Shown here: positions 18,676 to 27,457 of the stretch, in pieces | Layout of the letters: every line of letters begins with the position of its first letter | How positions within the stretch are numbered: the stretch's first letter is position 1 | Source of the DNA: Leptolyngbyaceae cyanobacterium SM1_4_3 | GTDB lineage: Bacteria > Cyanobacteriota > Cyanobacteriia > Elainellales > Elainellaceae | DNA: 42,152 nt | Direction of reading: 5' to 3' | Assembly (NCBI GenBank): GCA_012031415.1 | Contig: JAAUTN010000016.1 | Span: 1-42,152 of the forward strand | Made by a program: the position numbers and the translations under genes | The notes under the pieces: model-generated | Told to the model about the DNA's origin: nothing | The model's input: only the letters and a program-made list of their open reading frames with translations | Database searches by the model: none

Positions 18676-19774
18676 TTAACGCGAGCCTAAAACTAGAGGG
18701 GACTGTAGAGTGGATTGCAGTTCAGGCTCAAGGTCGGTTGGGAAGTAGCGGAGTTGTTTGGCAGTTTCAAAGAAGCAGGCAACGTTTTCTTCAGGAGTAT
18801 GTTGCAACACCCCATGACCCAGGTTAAGAATGTGTCCCCGGTTTCCAGCCTTGCGAACCGTATCAGAGAGGCGATCGCCAATTAAAGCATGAGACCCATA
18901 CAGGACACAGGGATCAAGATTTCCCTGAACTCCTACATTGGCTCCGAGTCGCTGTCGTGCGACTGCCATATCAACCGTCCAATCTACACTCACGACATCT
19001 ACACCAGACTGGGCCATTAGCTCTAAAATGCCAGCGCTGCCATTGATGTAGAGAATGAGCGGGGTATCAGGATGAGTTGCCTTCACCTGACTCACGATCT
19101 GCTGCTGATAGGGCAGGGCAAAGGTTTTAAAGTCTTCTGGGCTAAGCTGTCCTGCCCAGGAGTCAAACAATTGCACCACTTGTGCGCCAGCGTCAATCTG
19201 GTAGCGAACGTAGATGGCGATCGCCTCAGCCAGCTTTCCTAAAAACTGATGCAGCATCGCGGGCTGTAAATACGCCATGCTTTTAATCAGAGCGTAATCC
19301 TTTGAGCTTTTTCCCTCAATCGCGTAAGCTGCGAGGGTCCAGGGGCCCAACAAATCCTAAAATCGTCGCCTCTCCATTGACCTCGCGAGACAGGGTTGTC
19401 AAAATCTGGCGCACGAAGGGCAAAGCTGCTTCAGGATCAAGCGGCGTGAGTGCATCAATTTGAGCTTGCTGACGAATGGGCTGCTCAAAGATTGGGCCTT
19501 TGCTTTCAAGAATGTCGAATGAAATTCCCAGACCTGGCAGTGGCGTAAGAATATCTGAAAACATGATTACGCCATCAGGCTTGAATGCATGGAAGGGCTG
19601 TAGCGAGATTTCTACAGCGAGATCTGGGTTCTCCGAACGTTCCCGAAAAGAGGGATATTTCTGGCGGAGTTCTCGATAAACTTTCATGTAGCGACCCGCC
19701 TGACGCATCATCCATACGGGAGGACGATCAAGAACTTCACCTCGTGCTGCTCGCAGCAATCTATCATTTTTCAT
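18676..19774 (-). CDS. hemE: Uroporphyrinogen decarboxylase, frameshifted in this sequence
   Basis: HemE removes the four acetate carboxyls of uroporphyrinogen to give coproporphyrinogen. The N-terminal part has [20 protein letters not shown] and [18 protein letters not shown]. The C-terminal part has [44 protein letters not shown] and [16 protein letters not shown]. After TILGFVG the frame breaks at a GGGGCCC run (19342-19348): family members read GFVGAPWTLAAY, and restoring two bases, one G and one C, in this run joins the halves. The repaired protein is about 366 residues, a normal length. Both halves keep the key motifs, so an assembly error in a GC-rich run is more likely than inactivation. 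The ATG at 19774 has GGGGAAG upstream. Confidence 0.92.
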
Positions 19775-19837
19775 GCGTCTTCCCCGGTATTTGAAGTGTT
19801 CTCTTTATGGTTAAAACTGTGGTTAGAAGGAGTGTGA

Positions 19838-21214
19838 TTAGTACCGTGTTTCAACGGCTACTTTTGAGGAGCGATAGTGGTGTCCAACAATCTCTATCTG
19901 TACGGGTCTAGATGGCTCTAATCCTGGGCCCCGACGAATTGCCCGAACCGGACGAGAATCTTTAAGCGCCAACTCATACCGAGACAAAACGGTAAATATC
20001 ACCAGTTTCATTAAGTAGAGGGCAAAGGCATACCCAATGCAGAGGCGATCGCCCCCACCAAACGGTAGAAACTCATGGGGAGAATATTGCCGCTCTAAAA
20101 ACCGCTCTGGACGGAACTGGTCAGGGTCGGGATATAAATCAGGACGGCGGTGAACGGAATAGATATCTCCCCAAATCCGAGAGCCAACGGGTAACTCATG
20201 TCCCATGATTTGGAAAGGAGCTTGAGCGACGCGGATAAAGGTCAGCACAATTGGCGGCGAAATCCGCAGCGCTTCTTGACAGGTTGCAGAGAGATAGGGC
20301 AGTTTGGCGATCGCCTTCATATCCAACAGGTCATTTACACTATCAATCTCGCTGATCAACCGCTGATGGACACCGGGCGTTTGGTAAATCCAATACAGCG
20401 TCCACACCAGCGCCGTTGAAGTTGTATCAAAACCGCCCGTGAGGAGAGTAATCAATCCGTCACGCAATTCTTCATTACTCATTGGCTCACCCACTTCATC
20501 ACGAGCCGCCATCAGCATACTCAAAATATCGGTTCGCTCAACTTCAGGCGAGGCGCGACGGTGAGCAATTTCTTTGTAGAGAAGCTGATCAAATTCTCGT
20601 TGGAGGCGGCGAAAGCGTCCCCAGGGACTCCAAACTCCCCAGTCTTTCTGCAAAGCCGGAAGGAACAAATGCAGGGCAATTAGGGGCGAAGTCACCACCC
20701 CAATCAGCGCCAGCAACTTTTGCCGCAGTTGCTCTGCATACCGTCCTTCCGTTAATCCAAAAACAATATCTAACAGGGCATTCAGGGTAATTTCCTTCAT
20801 GCAAACTGGAAGATCGACCGAAGCCCCAACCTGCCAGGACTTCATCATCTGTTCGGTGAGTTCATAAATCCGCATTCCATAAAGCCGCATCCGCTCACCG
20901 TGAAAGGGCGGCATCGTTAACTTACGCTGGCGCTGATGAGGCTTACCGTCCAGCAACAGCATTGAATGATCGCGCATTACTGGACGAAACATCTCATTGC
21001 CCTGAGCAGATGAAAAAGTTCCCAATGGGGCGGTTAAAAGCTCTTCAATGCCTTTTGGATCGCTGATGATCAGAACAGGTTTATCACCCGGAAATTGTAC
21101 TGCAAAAATGTCTCCGTAACGTTGGGTCAGGTCATCTAAAAAATCAGAGGGGTGCCTGGCCCACTGGAATAATTGCAGAAATGATAGTTTATGAGGGGTG
21201 ATCGATGACTTCAT
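19838..21214 (-). CDS. Cytochrome P450
   Basis: A 458-residue P450 of the soluble CYP110-like cyanobacterial type. The I-helix oxygen-binding motif is GGFDTTS (about 260-266). The ExxR pair is EALR (E314-R317). The heme-ligand loop is FLPFGGGDRLCIGYAFA, with C392 the thiolate ligand. No membrane anchor is seen. It lies 64 bp before hemE and 23 bp after the first Rieske gene. In this setting the natural substrate is the tetrapyrrole core or its sugar, for example hydroxylation leading to ring oxo groups. P450s of this family also act on fatty acids and terpenes, so the substrate is inferred from context only. Confidence 0.93.
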   Translation of the reverse strand: MKSSITPHKLSFLQLFQWARHPSDFLDDLTQRYGDIFAVQFPGDKPVLIISDPKGIEELLTAPLGTFSSAQGNEMFRPVMRDHSMLLLDGKPHQRQRKLTMPPFHGERMRLYGMRIYELTEQMMKSWQVGASVDLPVCMKEITLNALLDIVFGLTEGRYAEQLRQKLLALIGVVTSPLIALHLFLPALQKDWGVWSPWGRFRRLQREFDQLLYKEIAHRRASPEVERTDILSMLMAARDEVGEPMSNEELRDGLITLLTGGFDTTSTALVWTLYWIYQTPGVHQRLISEIDSVNDLLDMKAIAKLPYLSATCQEALRISPPIVLTFIRVAQAPFQIMGHELPVGSRIWGDIYSVHRRPDLYPDPDQFRPERFLERQYSPHEFLPFGGGDRLCIGYAFALYLMKLVIFTVLSRYELALKDSRPVRAIRRGPGLEPSRPVQIEIVGHHYRSSKVAVETRY

Positions 21215-21236
21215 AAAGCCTCTGTAGGAGTGGAAT

Positions 21237-22304
21237 CTAGTTCACCAGGGAAGTAACAGGCTGAGTTGCATCCTCTGTTGCAGAGGTTAACGGATGGCGA
21301 GATGACTCCAACCCCCATCCCTTCGCCAGGTATTTCTGCTGCTGCTTACGAAATGAAAGCGCCAACGCATCAGCCGCAACGTGCAGTTCTTCCGAAATTC
21401 TGGGCATTGGCTGCTCAGCCAAAGTTTCAACCACAACGGTATCTTCGTGACCCATCGCATAGTCAAGCTTTCTAGCCCAACCATCAAGCCAGGGCAGCGT
21501 CAAGAAATTGCGGTAGAAAACACGCTTACTGCGCGATGTTTTTTCATCAATGGGTAAGTAGGCAACCAAAATCCCAATCTTGATCGCATTTTTGCCCTTA
21601 CCGCCCACGTGAATCTCAGCAAGAGTGATATTAGGAAGGTAGTACGTGAGTGTTGTTGTGAACTCTGGACGACCTCCTAACAAGAGGTTCAACACGGTTT
21701 TTGAATCACCTAATGAATCATAGGAAAATTGGGCAACTCCACTCCAGGCATCTTCCTGAACGCGATATTTGATTTGTTTGTTCATTGGAACTCTTTGCCC
21801 AAAGGACTTGCGATGAATTGCAACGACATGGGCAAAGTCAAGATTCACTTCCATCAAGCGAGCATAGTTTGCACACTCTATCTCGTCATTGTAAGCAGCG
21901 TGCATTTTGGTCGATAGGTATGCCGGAAATGTGGGCAGAGGATGGCGTTCTGCTTCTGGCAAATCTCCGTAAAATAACCAGATAAATCCCTGGCTTTCCC
22001 GGACTGGATAGCTTGTGGCGATCGCCTTCTTGGGAATCGGCACTTCAGGCGCATTCGCAGGAATGTCAATGCATCGTCCATCTGCCTGAAACTTCCAGCC
22101 ATGATAGGGGCAACGAATGCAGTCACCTTCTACCCAGCCCAACGAAAGAGCAGCCCCCCGATGAGGACACTGATCCTTGAGCGCTATCACCTGCCCTTGA
22201 GAATTGCGATAGACCACAAATCGCTGATTCAACATCACAATTTGTTTAGGCTGATGCGTAACCTCGGAACTAAATTCGCACGCATACCAAAAATTTTTCA
22301 ACAT
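21237..22304 (-). CDS. Rieske non-heme iron oxygenase, PaO/Tic55-like (copy 1)
   Basis: The N-terminal Rieske domain has the [2Fe-2S] ligands CPHRG (C46, H48) and CIRCPYHGW (C65, H68). The catalytic domain has a D-x2-H-x4-H iron site, LDFAHVVAIHRKSFG (D156, H159, H164). The layout matches the pheophorbide a oxygenase/chlorophyllide a oxygenase group, which acts on tetrapyrroles. It is a tandem paralogue of the next gene, 4 bp upstream, with near-identical N-terminal 70 residues and a more diverged C-terminal half. That pattern suggests a shared electron donor and different substrates or positions. No dedicated reductase or ferredoxin is in the window. The reaction on the macrocycle is inferred. 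Confidence 0.9.
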   Translation of the reverse strand: MLKNFWYACEFSSEVTHQPKQIVMLNQRFVVYRNSQGQVIALKDQCPHRGAALSLGWVEGDCIRCPYHGWKFQADGRCIDIPANAPEVPIPKKAIATSYPVRESQGFIWLFYGDLPEAERHPLPTFPAYLSTKMHAAYNDEIECANYARLMEVNLDFAHVVAIHRKSFGQRVPMNKQIKYRVQEDAWSGVAQFSYDSLGDSKTVLNLLLGGRPEFTTTLTYYLPNITLAEIHVGGKGKNAIKIGILVAYLPIDEKTSRSKRVFYRNFLTLPWLDGWARKLDYAMGHEDTVVVETLAEQPMPRISEELHVAADALALSFRKQQQKYLAKGWGLESSRHPLTSATEDATQPVTSLVN

Positions 22305-22308
22305 AGGT

Positions 22309-23373
22309 TTAGTTCACTAACGCAGCATGAGAAGACAGGGATGATTGTCCATTGGCATGGGTTGGGTCGCTGGTATAAGGCTCTACCCCCCAACCCATCG
22401 CCAAATATTTCTGCCGAAGCTTACGATAAGCAAGCTGTAGCGCATCAGACGGAATATGAACTTCAGCAGAGAGTTGAGTGGGTATCATCTTAGGATATTG
22501 AGACTCACTGACGCGGCTATCTTCTGCGTAAATCTTGGTGTAGTAGTTCATAAAGACATCATCTAACCAGGAGTAACGCGCAAAGCTGCGGAAAAGGATT
22601 CGCTTACTGATCGTGGTATTGTCATCAACCGGAAAATGTACCGCGTAATTCACAATCCTGATTTGCTCAGATCGGCTCTCAACCTTTGTGATATTCGGCA
22701 AATAGAAGGTGAATTTTGAGTCTAAATCTGAGCTTTTTTGCCTGAAGAAAAAGGTGAATAGCCCTTTGGGTTTGGTGTAATTTCTGTAGGTGCTGGTCGC
22801 ACTGATTCCCCACCCTTCATCTTGAACTTCATACTCCTCCACTCTAGGATTGTCTTTAAACCCTGCACCAAACGTGTTCGCATGAACAATCGGCAAATGA
22901 GAAATGTCGATCGAGTTTTCTAAAACTCGCGTGTAGTGAGTGTGTACCGTGAAGTCAAGGTAAGAACGGTGTAGCGTCGGGTCATCAAATTCTGGAAGCG
23001 GAGGAATTGGTGGGCGTTCAGCTTCTGGCAAATCACCATAAAACAGCCATACAAACCCATATTTTTCCTGGGTTGGATAGGACTCAACGCGAGCCTTTTT
23101 TGGCGTTGGCGTTTCAGATGCATTGGCTGGAATATCAGCACATTGCCCATCTGACTGAAACTTCCAGCCATGATAAGGACAGCGAATGCAGCCATCTTCT
23201 ACCCAGCCCAAAGAGAGGGCAGCCCCCCGATGAGGGCACTGATCTTTAAGCGCAACAACCTGCCCCTGCGGGTTGCGATAAAGCACAAATCGTTGATTTA
23301 ACATCTTGATTTGTTGGGGCTGATGCGTGACTGTTGAGCTAAGCTCGCAAGCGTACCAAAAATTCTTTAACAT
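22309..23373 (-). CDS. Rieske non-heme iron oxygenase, PaO/Tic55-like (copy 2)
   Basis: A paralogue of the preceding entry (354 residues), with the Rieske ligands at the same positions (C46, H48, C65, H68) and a mononuclear iron site SIDISHLPIVHANTFG (D156, H159, H164). The iron-site context ISHLPIVHANTFG is closer to the usual PaO-like consensus than that of copy 1. The start ATG has AAGG immediately upstream. It lies 73 bp after hemA. The tandem pair could oxidise two ring positions or remove side chains in turn. Confidence 0.9.
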   Translation of the reverse strand: MLKNFWYACELSSTVTHQPQQIKMLNQRFVLYRNPQGQVVALKDQCPHRGAALSLGWVEDGCIRCPYHGWKFQSDGQCADIPANASETPTPKKARVESYPTQEKYGFVWLFYGDLPEAERPPIPPLPEFDDPTLHRSYLDFTVHTHYTRVLENSIDISHLPIVHANTFGAGFKDNPRVEEYEVQDEGWGISATSTYRNYTKPKGLFTFFFRQKSSDLDSKFTFYLPNITKVESRSEQIRIVNYAVHFPVDDNTTISKRILFRSFARYSWLDDVFMNYYTKIYAEDSRVSESQYPKMIPTQLSAEVHIPSDALQLAYRKLRQKYLAMGWGVEPYTSDPTHANGQSSLSSHAALVN

Positions 23374-23446
23374 CCTTAACTTCCACTTTCTGACTGCGTA
23401 AGTTTCTGCAAGTTGCCCGTTGAGTGTTTCGTTTTTAAGGTTACAC

Positions 23447-24835
23447 TCACTGCCTTTTTGAGGTTGTTGCTTCTTTTGCCAGGCTATATTGCTCTTCTAC
23501 AGCCTGCAACGCAACTTCTTTAATCCAATTGAATTGATCCTCGGTGGTCAGGCTATACTCCTCTTCCTTTTCCAAGTTGAACAATGTTTGCACAGTCCGA
23601 ATAGCCAGACGTAAAGTTTCTACATCCTGCTGGGTACGAAGCTGCACCATCGGTTCATGCAGGATTTTGTTGACAATCCCCCGAGTCAAAGCTTCGACCG
23701 CATCGTGGTGTTTCTTGGGAAATTCTGCTCCCAAACGGGATAATGTTTTTCTGAACTCTTGCTCACGAATCGTCTCTACCTTTTCCCGTAAACAGTTAAT
23801 GGTAGAAACTGCTGCTTGCGACCGACACCAGTTATAAAAGGTTTTCAATTCCTCTTCAATTAGTGCCTGGGCTTCCATTGCTACCAGTCGGCGAGTTTCC
23901 TGGTTTTGAGCAACCACCACTTTTAGATCATCCACGTTAAATACATGAACCTGATCTAGCTGATTGACCTCTGCATCCACATTGCGGGGAACTGAGATAT
24001 CAAACAGCATCAATGGCTGATTGGGTTCTAAAATCGTTTGCAGATTAGCTCGATTTAACAACGGTTCTGTAGCAGCGGTACAAGTAAAGACTAAATCTGA
24101 AACTGCAACAACAGGAAGCATTTCAGGCAATGGATAGTACTGCAATTGAACCAGCCCGAATTGATCCATTAATTCTTTGGCTCGTTCAAACGAACGGTTG
24201 ATGATTGCGATTTGAGTTACACCCTTTGCCAGAAGATGTTGAACCAACCGTCGAGCCATTTGACCTGCTCCGACGATTGCGACACGACAGCCTGCCAAAC
24301 TCTGCACTTTCGTTTCAGCCAGTTCTACCGCCGCAGAGCTTACTGAAACCGCACCTTTGCCAATCGAAGTTTCAGATCTAACCCGCTTCCCCGCTGTCAC
24401 AGCTTGCTTAAACAACTGGTTGAGTATTCGTCTGATGCCACCATGCTGCTGTCCAACTTTGTAAGCGTGCTTGACCTGTGCCAGAATTTGTCCTTCTCCG
24501 ATAACCAAACTGTCTAGCCCAGAGGCGACCCACATTAAGTGTTTTGCTGCGCCCCAGTGCATCAGGGTAAACAGGTGTTGGTGAAGGGCATCGAGGGGCA
24601 ACTGGCTATGTTCAGCTAAAAACTGAGTAACTTCCTGCTCGGCCTGTTCTGCTTGAGTCACAACCACGTAAATTTCCAGGCGATTGCAGGTGCTAAGAAT
24701 TGCCGCCTCTTCAATGTGAGGATAACGACACAAACGGGCGATCGCAGACTCGATTTGAGCTTCAGGAATGCTCAGTTTTTCTCGAACTTCGACTGGAGCT
24801 GTCTTGTGACTGAGACCGACAACCGCAATATTCAT
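23447..24835 (-). CDS. hemA: Glutamyl-tRNA reductase
   Basis: HemA reduces glutamyl-tRNA to glutamate-1-semialdehyde and sets the rate of tetrapyrrole synthesis. From ATG 24835 the protein (462 residues) begins [20 protein letters not shown]. The catalytic cysteine is C50 in [12 protein letters not shown]. The NADPH motif is [17 protein letters not shown], and [11 protein letters not shown] and [10 protein letters not shown] follow. The frame is open to a TTG at 24928, but the extra 31 residues do not resemble the family and a GTGGAGA lies just before ATG 24835. A dedicated second HemA would give the cluster its own ALA supply, outside the heme and FLU-type control of the housekeeping enzyme. 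That last point is inference. Confidence 0.95.
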   Translation of the reverse strand: MNIAVVGLSHKTAPVEVREKLSIPEAQIESAIARLCRYPHIEEAAILSTCNRLEIYVVVTQAEQAEQEVTQFLAEHSQLPLDALHQHLFTLMHWGAAKHLMWVASGLDSLVIGEGQILAQVKHAYKVGQQHGGIRRILNQLFKQAVTAGKRVRSETSIGKGAVSVSSAAVELAETKVQSLAGCRVAIVGAGQMARRLVQHLLAKGVTQIAIINRSFERAKELMDQFGLVQLQYYPLPEMLPVVAVSDLVFTCTAATEPLLNRANLQTILEPNQPLMLFDISVPRNVDAEVNQLDQVHVFNVDDLKVVVAQNQETRRLVAMEAQALIEEELKTFYNWCRSQAAVSTINCLREKVETIREQEFRKTLSRLGAEFPKKHHDAVEALTRGIVNKILHEPMVQLRTQQDVETLRLAIRTVQTLFNLEKEEEYSLTTEDQFNWIKEVALQAVEEQYSLAKEATTSKRQ

Positions 24836-24928
24836 TAGGTTCTCCACTAGGATTGGTCTTGTTGCTTGGCGAGGCACTAGACGTAACGAGGGCGGTAACA
24901 ATAGTGAGTAGTGTGTGCGATCGCTCAA

Positions 24929-26395
24929 TTAAGCAACCGTTGTCTGGGGTTCAGCTACCGCCTCTCCAAGCGGTTGAGCTTGCTGTCTTGAAAGTGCAGC
25001 CTCTTCATACTGGAAGAAACCAGGACTTAGAATGCCTTGAGGGTCATATTTTTGTTTCATTTCATTAACCTGTCCCCAGTACTCTCCAAACTGGTGTCTC
25101 CAACCCGGAAGATCGAGTTCTAACCAACTTCCCATATACCGTTTGGCACCCATTTCAAAAGCAAGTTCTGTCAATCGGTTGAGCTGTTCTGCAACAGGCT
25201 GAAGCCGAGGTTTGGGAACGGTTGGATACATTCCAAACCCAATCACAAACTCTTCACTGGGCATGGGAAACATAGGCATTTTGATGCTGTTGGAAGCCAG
25301 ACAAAAGCCACCTACAGGTGTGCTTCTAAAATCAACAAACGTCGGGATTCGCTCAAGCGCAATTTCGATGAATTCCTGAGCTACTGATGCTGGTAAAAAC
25401 ACATCTAACCAGGGATTTGCCTCCCCTACCGGATGAGGAACCTCAGCGATCGGCTGGACAAACTTATCAAAATTCAAGTCTTCAGTGTGAACGTGACGAG
25501 CAAACTTCAAATCAGAAAGTAGTTTTTCCTCGTTCACATCATCAGGTGAATCAGTCTCTACCGTCAGTTGCATTCTATAAAACCACTGAATCAGAGGTTT
25601 AAACCCATTTCCTCCTGCTCTTGACGCTCCTAATACACAGGGGGAAAATAGCGTTAGTAAACCATCTGCCCGCTTTTCCGAAACAAGTAGCCGCTCATCC
25701 TGCAATAAAGCATCTAAGTCATCATATCGAAGGAAATAGGTGCGGGTGAATGGACGGTATCGCTTAAGTCGATGCTGAATCTTAGTCATGATCCCAAATT
25801 GACCATAACCGCAAAGAACGTGGTTAAATAGCTCACTATTTTCCTCTGGCGTACACCATACCAACTCCCCTGTTGCAGTGACAACCTCCAGACCCAAGCA
25901 ATTATCTGCTTGAGAGCCATAGAGAAAAGAGTTCTGTCCTAAACCGCCGGCAGAGTGAGTTCCTCCGATAGTTACGTCAAAGTTGTTAGTGAGTACTGGA
26001 GGAACAACACCTTGAGGGAGGGAGGCATCAACAATTTTTCTCCAGGTTGTACCAGAATCGACTTTAAACCACAAATCATCAAGACAGAATTCATGAATCT
26101 GGTTGAGCGTCCTCATGTCCAGGAGGATTCCGTCTTGGTTAAGTGACTGTCCACTGCACGAATGTCCAGCAGCTTTTGAAGAAATGATGAGTCCTTGAGC
26201 GGCGGCATACTTAACAGCATTAGCAACATCCAGAGAACTTTGAGGACGAACAACCACCTGCGGTCGTTTTTGAATCATTCCGCCAAAGTCTTTTGAAACT
26301 GCTGCCAAATCTTCTTCTGTGGTGCTAACTTCACCCTCAACCAGGTGTTCTAAATCTGAAAGAATACTGTTCTTAGAGGCGAGATTGTTGGGCAT
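24929..26395 (-). CDS. FAD-linked oxidase (VAO/PCMH family)
   Basis: A 488-residue flavoprotein. The FAD-binding PCMH domain has VVRPQSSLDVANAVKYAAAQ, the likely covalent-FAD histidine in AAGHSCSGQS (H78), LDMRTLNQI, TIGGTHSAGGLGQNSFLYG and GYGQFGIMTKIQHRL. The C-terminus has the typical KYDPQGILSPGFF. The nearest characterised relatives by pattern are cytokinin dehydrogenase-like oxidases that pass electrons from C-H/N-H bonds to FAD. In this cluster it could oxidise a porphyrinogen or the reduced ring edge; the window has no HemG, HemY or HemJ. It lies 93 bp upstream of hemA's ATG and 68 bp after the gene at 26464-27084. No direct evidence gives the substrate. Confidence 0.9.
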   Translation of the reverse strand: MPNNLASKNSILSDLEHLVEGEVSTTEEDLAAVSKDFGGMIQKRPQVVVRPQSSLDVANAVKYAAAQGLIISSKAAGHSCSGQSLNQDGILLDMRTLNQIHEFCLDDLWFKVDSGTTWRKIVDASLPQGVVPPVLTNNFDVTIGGTHSAGGLGQNSFLYGSQADNCLGLEVVTATGELVWCTPEENSELFNHVLCGYGQFGIMTKIQHRLKRYRPFTRTYFLRYDDLDALLQDERLLVSEKRADGLLTLFSPCVLGASRAGGNGFKPLIQWFYRMQLTVETDSPDDVNEEKLLSDLKFARHVHTEDLNFDKFVQPIAEVPHPVGEANPWLDVFLPASVAQEFIEIALERIPTFVDFRSTPVGGFCLASNSIKMPMFPMPSEEFVIGFGMYPTVPKPRLQPVAEQLNRLTELAFEMGAKRYMGSWLELDLPGWRHQFGEYWGQVNEMKQKYDPQGILSPGFFQYEEAALSRQQAQPLGEAVAEPQTTVA

Positions 26396-26463
26396 TAGGA
26401 AACTCCTAACGTAGTTGTTTGGTTCAGAATTGTTTGTTGCAGAGTTAGTGGAGCGATCGCCAC

Positions 26464-27084
26464 CTAACCTGAGACACGCACCTTGAGCATCTTGATGCCA
26501 ATTTGAATCAGGGTAGGAATCAACTGAATCAACTCCACCATTTGAGAGAAACCGCTGGGTTGCTTTTGAGTTGACTCTATATCCATTTGAGCGGGGCGCT
26601 CATACTTAAACACGCAAACACAATCGCCCTCTGCAATTTTGCTCATGATAGAAGCTTTCATATCAGGATAGGCTCGTCTAGCTGCTTCCTGCTCCATCTC
26701 ACAAAGAACCCGACACGGAGTTTCAAATCCATACTCCTTAGCTAGAGACAAGGCTGGGCATACTCTTTGAATTTCCAGTGCAGAGTCAACCCCATCCTGG
26801 GCAACATCTACAATTTCTGTGATGAAGCCAGCAGGACGCAATAACGGAATTGTTTTCTGAAACCCTTTAGCCAGAGTCGTGTTATCGATGAAAGCGCCCA
26901 TCAACAACCTTTGTTGTTCAGGATATTTCTCCATCATTTTTTCAAAAGCAGCTTCGTCCCCGATTTCTTCGACCAATTTCTTGTACTTGACAAACCTGTT
27001 TTTAAACATATTTGTCGTCTTCGATTCATTCAGGTTTAGAATGTCTGCTACTTGGAGATCACCATTACCTAATTTGTCTTCCAT
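26464..27084 (-). CDS. L-2-amino-thiazoline-4-carboxylate hydrolase-like family protein
   Basis: A 206-residue protein resembling the ATC-hydrolase-like Pfam family. The distinctive block is IQRVCPALSLAKEYGFETPC, CEMEQEAARRAYPDMKASI and IAEGDCVCVFKYERP (about residues 115-180). Conserved cysteines lie in the VCPAL, TPCRVLCEM and GDCVC segments. The family name comes from one enzyme in cysteine metabolism; most members are of unknown function. The end of the block also resembles the small 4-vinyl-reductase-type ligand-binding domain, seen by eye only. The ATG at 27084 has AAGGAAA upstream. It is the first gene of the long unit running to hemF1. Being first in a tetrapyrrole cluster suggests a core step rather than cysteine metabolism. 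Confidence 0.7.
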   Translation of the reverse strand: MEDKLGNGDLQVADILNLNESKTTNMFKNRFVKYKKLVEEIGDEAAFEKMMEKYPEQQRLLMGAFIDNTTLAKGFQKTIPLLRPAGFITEIVDVAQDGVDSALEIQRVCPALSLAKEYGFETPCRVLCEMEQEAARRAYPDMKASIMSKIAEGDCVCVFKYERPAQMDIESTQKQPSGFSQMVELIQLIPTLIQIGIKMLKVRVSG

Positions 27085-27400
27085 CTCAATTTCCTTGCTT
27101 TCCTACAAGACCTTTACAGCTTATCTACTTGAAAAGAAGCAGATTAAAACAAGCCCAACGCAAAAATACCTGAGAACAATACAACATACAAAGGCAACGT
27201 CAGTTTTAAGCTCATCTGATATAGGCTGATATCGCCTATTCCTCCTAAAAAAGAAGTTGTTTCCTATCCTCTGCAATGGATTTCTAGAGGTTTTCAAGCG
27301 TCTTCTAAACTTACTTCTAGGTTTCGATCGCTTCATCTTCAACTGCTGTACTGCTCTCATGTCGCTAACGTTTGAGTTGTTTTCAAGGTTCAGCTTTCTG

Positions 27401-27441
27401 TTTTTCTGGTGCTAACTATGGGATCGTTAACACCAGAAAAA
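27401..27441 (-). terminator. Terminator hairpin after hemF2
   Basis: The 16-bp arms TTTTTCTGGTG... (27401-27416) and the complement at 27426-27441 have one mismatch on the plus strand. On the minus-strand transcript that position is a G-U wobble, so the stem is better paired in RNA read from hemF2, which ends 17 bp upstream. It separates hemF2 from the long operon. Confidence 0.7.
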
Positions 27442-27457
27442 TGACTGGTATTTGAAA

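Noticed and set aside
3293-19774. hemL and hemE as true pseudogenes
   Set aside because: Each has one small indel in a nucleotide run with all catalytic motifs intact on both sides, and other unrelated genes in the window show the same kind of break.
27121-27360. A 79-codon minus-strand frame rich in Arg and Lys
   Set aside because: It has no family resemblance, a low-complexity composition and lies in the leader region between hemF2 and the next gene, so it is more likely untranslated sequence.
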